Assembly: GCA_030647175.1 (NCBI GenBank)
Contig: JAUSJU010000014.1
Location: forward strand, 1-18,936
DNA from: a bacterium
GTDB taxonomy: Bacteria; Patescibacteriota; Minisyncoccia; Minisyncoccales; UBA10102
DNA: 18,936 nucleotides
Direction of reading: 5' to 3'
The position numbers and the translations under genes are program-made. This document shows, in pieces, positions 14,579 through 18,936 of the stretch; position 1 is the stretch's first letter; each line of letters starts with the position of its first letter. The notes beneath the pieces were generated by a model. That model was not told where the DNA came from. It searched no databases and worked only from the letters and a program-made list of their open reading frames with translations.

Positions 14579-14620
14579 TACAGAGCAATCAAAGATCGCC
14601 ATCAGGGCGATTTTTTGATA
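14563..14620 (+). repeat. Right copy of 58-bp direct repeat bounding the STAS/HATPase cassette
   Basis: It matches 13409-13466 at 51 of 58 positions, begins in the last codons of the DUF4325 gene, and runs through the terminator to TTTTTTGATA. The two copies start 1154 bases apart. Confidence 0.9.
14595..14616 (+). terminator. Terminator of the STAS/HATPase cassette
   Basis: ATCGCC (14595-14600) pairs with GGCGAT (14606-14611) around a five-base loop, then TTTTTT. It lies within the right direct repeat. The matching stem in the left copy is imperfect. Confidence 0.7.
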
Positions 14621-14631
14621 GAATACGGAGG
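14616..14631 (+). promoter_or_regulatory. Extended -10 promoter and ribosome binding site region of ligA
   Basis: TG (14616-14617), A, then TAGAAT (14619-14624), followed by GGAGG (14627-14631) and the ATG at 14638. If this -10 is used, transcription starts near 14631 and would cut off most of the GGAGG, so either another promoter reads through or the site is used only on longer transcripts. Confidence 0.5.
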
Positions 14632-14637
14632 TATTCC

Positions 14638-16677
14638 ATGAACAAAAAAGAGGTAAAACAAAGGATTGATAAATTGAAAGAAACGATCAACCGCCATCGG
14701 TATCTTTACCATGTATTAGACAGGCAGGAGATCTCAGACGAGGCTCTGGACGCCTTAAAACACGAGCTTTTTCAGTTAGAGCAACAGTATCCGGACCTTG
14801 TGACTCAAGACTCCCCGACTCAGAGAGTGGGAGGAAAGCCGTTGGGAAAGTTCCAGAAGGTGACCCATAAGCAGCCCATGCTCTCCATTGAGGATGTATT
14901 TTCCAGAGAAGAGCTTGGGAAATGGGAAGAGTATTGTTTTCGTTTCACTAAAGAAGATTCCCTTGAATACTTCGGAGAACTGAAAATAGACGGATTCGCG
15001 GTCTCTCTTCTCTATCGGACAGGCCTGCTTGTCCAGGGAGCAACCAGGGGGAATGGAAAAGTAGGAGAGAACGTCACTCAGAACGTGAAAACCATAGAAA
15101 GCATTCCCTTGACACTTTCTTTTGCCAAGGGACCTCTTTCCAGAGATATCGTTCAATCCATTGGAAAGCATATCTCAAAAGGGGAGATTGAGGTGAGAGG
15201 GGAAGTGTATATGGAGAAGAAGGCCTTTGAAAGGTTTAATAAAGAGCGCGTGAAGAGCGGAGAAGAACCCTATGCAAATCCCAGGAATCTTGCTGCAGGA
15301 TCTATCCGCCAGTTAGATTCCAAGCTTGCTGCTTCCCGGCCTCTCAGATTCATGGCATATGATCTTGTTACAGATCTTGGCCAGAGCACTCATGCAAAAG
15401 AACATGAGATTCTCAAAGTGTTAGGATTCAAGACAGACGATACTGCCAAGGTATGCAAGACTATTGGAAAGGTATGGGAATACCGGCAAGAAATAGAGAA
15501 GAAACGGGATTCATTGCCTTTTCAGATGGACGGAGTGGTGGCGTCTGTGAATGATGGAAGATCGTTCCAGGAGCTGGGCGTCGTGGGAAAAAGCCCTAGA
15601 GGCATCAGAGCGTTGAAATTCTCTGGAAAGCAGGGAGTAACCAAGGTGCGAGACATCGTTCTCCAGGTGGGCAGAACCGGTGCCATCACGCCTGTAGCCC
15701 TTTTAGAGCCTGTAGAAGTGGCTGGCGTGACGATATCAAGGGCTACGCTGCATAATGAGGATGAGATCCGCAGGCTTGGAGTGAAGATAGGTGATACGGT
15801 CATCGTAGAGAGGGCAGGAGACGTGATTCCTGCCGTTGTGAAGGCACTGGGAGAGCTGAGGTCCGGGAAGGAGAAGGCGTTCCACATGCCCTCTGCATGC
15901 CCTATATGCAAGAGTCTTTTAAAGCGCCCTGAAGGAGAAAAGGTATGGAGGTGCAAGAACAAGGATTGCCAGGCCCAGCGGAGGGAGCTCCTATACCACT
16001 TTGTCTCAAAGAAAGGGTTTGATATTGCAGGACTCGGTCCCAAAATCATTGATACGTTGATAGAAGAGCACCTTATCTCGGGCGCAGCTGACATCTTTCA
16101 ATTGCAAGAAGGAGATCTTGTTCCCCTTGATCGTTTTGGAGAGAAGTCCGCCTCTAATATCGTGGCATCCATTAAAGCAAGTAAGGAGGTGGTCCTGTCC
16201 AGGCTCCTTTTCAGCTTAGGCATCCGCCATATGGGAGAAGAAACCGCATACGACGTCGCAGAGCACTTCGGAACCATTGAGAAGCTTATGCGTGCCGACA
16301 AAGAGTCGCTGCTTGCAGTCAGGGACGTGGGAGAGGTGGTTGCAGAAAGCATCGAACAGTGGTTCCAAAACAAGTCAAATAGGAAGCTTATTGCAGATCT
16401 TCTGAGCGCTGGGGTAAAGATACAAAAGGAGAAAAGAAGAGCAGGAAGCACAAGGCTCAGCGGGAAAACATTCGTTCTCACGGGAGAGCTCGAGGGCATG
16501 ACAAGGGATGAAGCAAAAGAGAGGATCAGGAGCCTGGGGGGAGAAGTATCGGAATCCGTCTCTTCCCGTACTGCGTATGTGGTTACTGGGGAGAACCCCG
16601 GTTCCAAGCTGGAAAAAGCAAAAAAACTTGGCATAAAAACTTTGCCGGAGAAGAAGTTCCTTAAATTTATTACTTGA
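14638..16677 (+). CDS. ligA: NAD-dependent DNA ligase LigA
   Basis: A 679-residue protein of full family length that seals nicks during replication and repair. The order is: Ia domain (YHVLDRQEISDEALDAL), nucleotidyltransferase domain with the adenylated lysine K116 in KIDG, a GATRGNGKVGENVT loop and EVRGEVYM, OB fold (about 330-400, GRTGAITPVALLEPV), four-cysteine zinc finger (C421, C424, C439, C444), helix-hairpin-helix region (about 450-585) and a C-terminal BRCT domain (about 603-679, GKTFVLTGELEGMTRDEA). One oddity: the family motif DGVVIKV reads DGVVASV (298-304), replacing the lysine that corresponds to E. coli K290 with S303, while the motif V lysine (K327) is kept. GGAGG precedes the ATG. 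Confidence 0.97.
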   Translation: MNKKEVKQRIDKLKETINRHRYLYHVLDRQEISDEALDALKHELFQLEQQYPDLVTQDSPTQRVGGKPLGKFQKVTHKQPMLSIEDVFSREELGKWEEYCFRFTKEDSLEYFGELKIDGFAVSLLYRTGLLVQGATRGNGKVGENVTQNVKTIESIPLTLSFAKGPLSRDIVQSIGKHISKGEIEVRGEVYMEKKAFERFNKERVKSGEEPYANPRNLAAGSIRQLDSKLAASRPLRFMAYDLVTDLGQSTHAKEHEILKVLGFKTDDTAKVCKTIGKVWEYRQEIEKKRDSLPFQMDGVVASVNDGRSFQELGVVGKSPRGIRALKFSGKQGVTKVRDIVLQVGRTGAITPVALLEPVEVAGVTISRATLHNEDEIRRLGVKIGDTVIVERAGDVIPAVVKALGELRSGKEKAFHMPSACPICKSLLKRPEGEKVWRCKNKDCQAQRRELLYHFVSKKGFDIAGLGPKIIDTLIEEHLISGAADIFQLQEGDLVPLDRFGEKSASNIVASIKASKEVVLSRLLFSLGIRHMGEETAYDVAEHFGTIEKLMRADKESLLAVRDVGEVVAESIEQWFQNKSNRKLIADLLSAGVKIQKEKRRAGSTRLSGKTFVLTGELEGMTRDEAKERIRSLGGEVSESVSSRTAYVVTGENPGSKLEKAKKLGIKTLPEKKFLKFIT

Positions 16678-16701
16678 GCTTGCATATTCTTGAATATGTA
16701 G

Positions 16702-16707
16702 TATTAT
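16702..16707 (+). promoter_or_regulatory. -10 box of the hicBA operon, leaderless start
   Basis: TATTAT lies exactly six bases before the hicB ATG at 16714. No convincing -35 is present. The surrounding bases (TTCTTGAATATG, TATTCTTGAATA) contain a short inverted repeat that could serve HicB autorepression, but this is speculative. Confidence 0.5.
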
Positions 16708-16713
16708 GAGAAT

Positions 16714-16968
16714 ATGTCCAAGAGAATCTTGCAACAGCAATTTAAAGTTCTTATCGAACGTGACGAGGATGGTTTTCTTGTAGCTTCTGTGCCAGCATTA
16801 CCGGGGTGTCATACTCAAGCAAAAACCCTCCCCGACCTTATTAAAAGAGTGCGTGACGCAATTCGTCTTTGCCTTGAAGTGTCTAAGACAAATAGAAAGT
16901 ATCGTAGTAGATTGCAACGGTTTGCGTACGAGCCCACCTTTGTAGGAATGGAGATGGTTACAATATAG
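16714..16968 (+). CDS. hicB: HicB-family antitoxin
   Basis: An 84-residue protein with the HicB partial RNase-H-like fold: FKVLIERDEDGFLVASVPALPGCHTQAKTL, then a helix DLIKRVRDAIRLCLEV. The GF-V-A-VP-LPGC-TQ-T pattern is diagnostic for HicB antitoxins. The C-terminal tail is short, and no clear ribbon-helix-helix or helix-turn-helix DNA-binding domain can be seen. It neutralises the HicA toxin encoded six bases downstream. The order is antitoxin first. Confidence 0.92.
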   Translation: MSKRILQQQFKVLIERDEDGFLVASVPALPGCHTQAKTLPDLIKRVRDAIRLCLEVSKTNRKYRSRLQRFAYEPTFVGMEMVTI

Positions 16969-16974
16969 TCTTGC

Positions 16975-17202
16975 ATGAGTAAGCGAATTCCAGCACTAAA
17001 AGCACGCGAATTAAAGCGTGTTTTACATTCGTTGGGATTCAAAGAAATACGCCAAAGAGGTTCCCATATTTTCTTTCAGCATCCGGATGGCCGCACTACA
17101 CTTGTGTCTAGTCATGGCGGAGAAGATATCGGCCGAGGTTTATTGCGCCAAATTTTACGAGAAATAGAACTCACTCCAGAACAATTTTCAGAGTATCTGT
17201 AA
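16975..17202 (+). CDS. hicA: HicA-family mRNA interferase toxin
   Basis: A 75-residue double-stranded-RNA-binding-fold toxin. It has the family core: LKARELKRVLHSLGFKEIRQ, then RGSHIFFQHPDGRTTLV with the catalytic histidine in GSH, and a C-terminal helix RGLLRQILREIELTPEQF. HicA cleaves mRNA and stops translation until HicB binds it. Full length and apparently intact, so the pair should be active. It is followed by a terminator and the rodA promoter. Confidence 0.93.
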   Translation: MSKRIPALKARELKRVLHSLGFKEIRQRGSHIFFQHPDGRTTLVSSHGGEDIGRGLLRQILREIELTPEQFSEYL

Positions 17203-17211
17203 GGTTTTTTC

Positions 17212-17236
17212 AAGATCGCTTCTCAGGCGATTTTTT
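17212..17236 (+). terminator. Terminator of the hicBA operon
   Basis: ATCGCT (17215-17220) pairs with GGCGAT (17226-17231), extended by A/T pairs, with a five-base loop and TTTTTT. It is the same design, and nearly the same sequence, as the terminator at 14595-14616. Confidence 0.7.
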
Positions 17237-17244
17237 GATATAAG
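17236..17244 (+). promoter_or_regulatory. Extended -10 promoter of rodA
   Basis: TG (17236-17237), A, then TATAAG (17239-17244), fused to the T-run of the hicBA terminator. Two in-frame ATG codons follow at 17250 and 17253. The expected +1 falls at or next to the first. Confidence 0.6.
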
Positions 17245-17249
17245 AAGAT

Positions 17250-18341
17250 ATGATGTCTTTTCTAGCCCATCTTAAGCGTTTTGACTGGCAGCTCGTCTGG
17301 TCTTCTTTTGCTCTCGTAGGAATAGGGCTTATTTCTCTCTACAGTTCTTCTCTGCAGAGCAGAGATTTTTCTAATGTTGAGAAACAGGCGATCTTTTTCG
17401 GCATAGGAATACTTCTCATGCTTCTTTTTTCTTTCTTTGATTGGAGGGTGCTTAGAAACGACTCATATACAATCCCTCTCCTTTACCTTCTCGGGGTAAT
17501 CGCGCTCGCAGGACTATTCTTCCTCGCTCCGGAGATCCGAGGGATCAAGAGATGGTACAGAATAGGGGAGATCCTGGTGGATCCGATTGAATACATTAGA
17601 ATCATCCTCATACTGTTGCTTGCGAAGTACTTTTCCAAGAGGCATATAGAGATATACCGAATACGGCATATAGTCATATCAGGCATCTATTTTGGGATCC
17701 CCATTGCCCTTATATTCTTCCAGCCAGAGCTTGGATCCATACTTTTGCTCTCATTTGTCTGGATTGCCATGCTTTTAGTCGCAGGAATCAAGCTGAGGCA
17801 CCTTTTACTTGTCTTTCTTATCGGTATTATCGTTGCTTCTTCAGGATGGGCCTTCGTTCTGAAGGATTATCAAAAGAATAGGGTATTGAGTTTTATAGAG
17901 CCAGGCCTTGATCCCTTAGGGCTTGGATGGAGCCAATATCAATCAAAGATCGCAATAGCGAATGGAGGTTTGTTTGGGCAAGGATTGGGTAAGGGAACTC
18001 AAACTCAGTATGGATTCCTCTCTGAACCGCAGACAGACTTCATTTTTGCCTCTATTGCAGAGGAATTCGGTTTTGTTGGAGTAGCTGTAGTCTGCTCTCT
18101 ATTCCTCGTGTTACTTGCTCGGATAATCAAGATAGGAATGGAATCAGAGAGCAATTTTCCTCGGTTATTCTCATCTGGTATTGCCGCAACATTGATAGCA
18201 GGGATATTTATTAACATAGGTATGAACTTAGGTCTGTTGCCTATAGTCGGGCTTCCTTTGCCCCTTGTGAGCTATGGGGGATCAGGACTTATAATGACGT
18301 TCCTAGGATTGGGAGTGCTTCAGAGTATCAAAGCGCATTGA
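17250..18341 (+). CDS. rodA: SEDS-family peptidoglycan glycosyltransferase, RodA/FtsW type
   Basis: A 363-residue protein with about ten membrane helices. It polymerises lipid II glycans with a partner penicillin-binding protein for cell elongation (RodA) or division (FtsW). Landmarks: the RW pair in GIKRWYRIG (101-102), FQPELGSILL, the extracellular-loop signature NRVLSFIEPGLDPLGLGWSQ, GLFGQGLGKGTQTQYGFLSEPQTDFIF with the putative catalytic D263, EEFGFVG, and the closing LPLVSYGGSGL. The length and LxPLGxGWQ-type loop favour RodA. The usual QPSEFAK motif reads DPIEYIR here. No partner PBP gene is in the window. Its 3' end overlaps the convergent transposase fragment by 14 bases. Confidence 0.93.
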   Translation: MMSFLAHLKRFDWQLVWSSFALVGIGLISLYSSSLQSRDFSNVEKQAIFFGIGILLMLLFSFFDWRVLRNDSYTIPLLYLLGVIALAGLFFLAPEIRGIKRWYRIGEILVDPIEYIRIILILLLAKYFSKRHIEIYRIRHIVISGIYFGIPIALIFFQPELGSILLLSFVWIAMLLVAGIKLRHLLLVFLIGIIVASSGWAFVLKDYQKNRVLSFIEPGLDPLGLGWSQYQSKIAIANGGLFGQGLGKGTQTQYGFLSEPQTDFIFASIAEEFGFVGVAVVCSLFLVLLARIIKIGMESESNFPRLFSSGIAATLIAGIFINIGMNLGLLPIVGLPLPLVSYGGSGLIMTFLGLGVLQSIKAH

Positions 18342-18684
18342 TCTGCTTGAGCATGCGCTCAGCAGTTTTTCCAGTCACCCCGATGTATTTTTTGAGCTCC
18401 TCTACGGAAAGAGGGGCTTTTAAATTGCTTGCGACATAGATAGCAAAAAACCAGTCGGCAAGCTTTATCTTTGATCTATGGAATATAGTTTTTGCAGTAG
18501 GGTAGAGCTGATAGCCACACCATGCACAGGCATAGGATCTTCGCTTCTTAACCCGATAGAAACCACCTGATTTTGAACACTTAGGACAAGTATCGGTCTT
18601 TCCATACTTGTCTTGAAATATATGCTCTAGACAAGCTTCTTCGTTTGGAAAGTCTTTTTTGAACTGTGTAATGGTGTATTCCAT
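18328..18684 (-). CDS. IS1595-type transposase N-terminal zinc-ribbon/HTH protein, catalytic domain absent
   Basis: A 118-residue protein matching the N-terminal part of IS1595-family transposases: FPNEEACLEHIF, a zinc ribbon (C33, C36, C53, C56), KTIFHRSKIKLADWFFAIY, then a helix-turn-helix-like SVEELKKYIGVTGKTAERML. Full transposases of this group run to about 300 residues, and the DDE-type nuclease domain is missing; the frame ends at a TGA inside the 3' end of rodA. No terminal inverted repeats were found. It is either a truncated relic or a retained DNA-binding protein. A well-formed promoter with the start codon placed exactly as in neighbouring genes argues that it is still expressed. 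Confidence 0.75.
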   Translation of the reverse strand: MEYTITQFKKDFPNEEACLEHIFQDKYGKTDTCPKCSKSGGFYRVKKRRSYACAWCGYQLYPTAKTIFHRSKIKLADWFFAIYVASNLKAPLSVEELKKYIGVTGKTAERMLKQINAL

Positions 18685-18690
18685 GTTTCT

Positions 18691-18720
18691 ATCTTACGAT
18701 AAGACAAGTATATCAGTCAA
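18691..18720 (-). promoter_or_regulatory. Promoter of the zinc-ribbon protein, leaderless start
   Basis: Read on the minus strand: TTGACT (18715-18720), an 18-base spacer and TAAGAT (18691-18696). The ATG at 18684 begins exactly six bases after the hexamer. Confidence 0.65.
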
Positions 18721-18936
18721 GAGCCTAAGCATTCCCGCTGGAAAACATCAAAATAGCCCCTTTAGGTCCTCGAAAAGAGAGAAAATAAGTTCTGGGAGGC
18801 TCATTAGAATAAGGAATAGAGAGATCTGAGAAAGCTCAGGAAATGGAAGCTTCGGAGGCGCATGGAAAACGCACCAGAATGCATATATTTTTTGATACGC
18901 ATATATAAGTATCGGTTATCCACATATCGGATATTG
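18721..18936. other. Intergenic tail with no certain gene
   Basis: About 215 bases with no convincing complete gene. They hold a small hairpin, CTGAG-AAAG-CTCAG, near 18825-18838, a TTTTTTGATA element (about 18889-18898) like those at other gene starts here, and direct GCATATAT repeats around it. An ATG at 18862, with GGAGG three bases upstream, opens a frame of 25 codons to the window edge (MENAPECIYFLIRIYK...). That could be the start of a gene, but there is too little to identify and it may be chance. Confidence 0.35.
18916..18924 (+). promoter_or_regulatory. Sequence identical to the consensus DnaA box
   Basis: TTATCCACA, the canonical DnaA-binding nonamer, 12 bases from the window edge. 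A single perfect match in about 19 kb can occur by chance, and no cluster of boxes or AT-rich unwinding element is visible in what remains of the window. Confidence 0.25.

Noticed and set aside
1..18936. Alternative genetic code (TGA as glycine, as in some Candidate Phyla Radiation lineages)
   Set aside because: TGA serves as the normal stop of rodA, clpB, the antitoxin and others at the expected C-terminal ends.

Overview
The window looks like chromosome from a Candidate Phyla Radiation (Patescibacteria, probably Parcubacteria-like) bacterium. This is inferred from gene content and style, not from a search. The signs are compact genes with standard stop codons (TGA is a stop here), few Shine-Dalgarno sites, a pseudopilin/PilD set, PKD/FN3-like and CAP/DUF4214 exported proteins, HicBA and RelBE-type toxin-antitoxin pairs, and a LigA with a variant nucleotidyltransferase motif. 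No rRNA, tRNA or CRISPR array was seen.

Layout. 1-97: the C-terminal end of an HtrA/DegP-like protease. 98-3623: protein quality control, with a stand-alone Clp N-domain protein followed by a large ClpB/ClpC-type disaggregase. 3674-4921: an antitoxin, a RelE/ParE-like toxin and prepilin peptidase PilD in one tight + strand operon closed by a strong bidirectional terminator. 5014-11303: an island of exported or membrane-anchored proteins on both strands: DUF4214-CAP protein (-), TPR protein (+), a small exported hypothetical (+), a PQQ-type sugar/sorbosone dehydrogenase (-), a cupredoxin-like protein (+) and a GPSAG-repeat/PKD surface protein (+). 11367-13359: four overlapping or nearly abutting minor-pseudopilin-type genes, natural substrates for the PilD upstream. 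13409-14620: a two-gene, AT-richer cassette (STAS-like/HATPase protein plus DUF4325 STAS-like protein) bracketed by two 58-bp direct repeats. 14638-16677: NAD-dependent DNA ligase LigA. 16714-17202: HicB/HicA. 17250-18341: RodA/FtsW-type SEDS protein. 18328-18684 (-): the zinc-ribbon N-terminal part of an IS1595-type transposase without its catalytic domain. The last 250 bases have no certain gene.

Two architectural themes stand out. First, seven genes have a recognisable -10 hexamer ending exactly six bases before the start codon, and two more are within two bases of that, so leaderless mRNAs are probably the dominant start mode for first genes of transcripts. Second, several intergenic gaps are reduced to one composite element: a short terminator hairpin whose T-run runs straight into an extended -10 (TTTTTTGATA...) for the next gene. 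The most interesting candidate system is the repeat-bounded STAS/HATPase + DUF4325 cassette, which resembles a partner-switching signalling pair that has moved as a unit.
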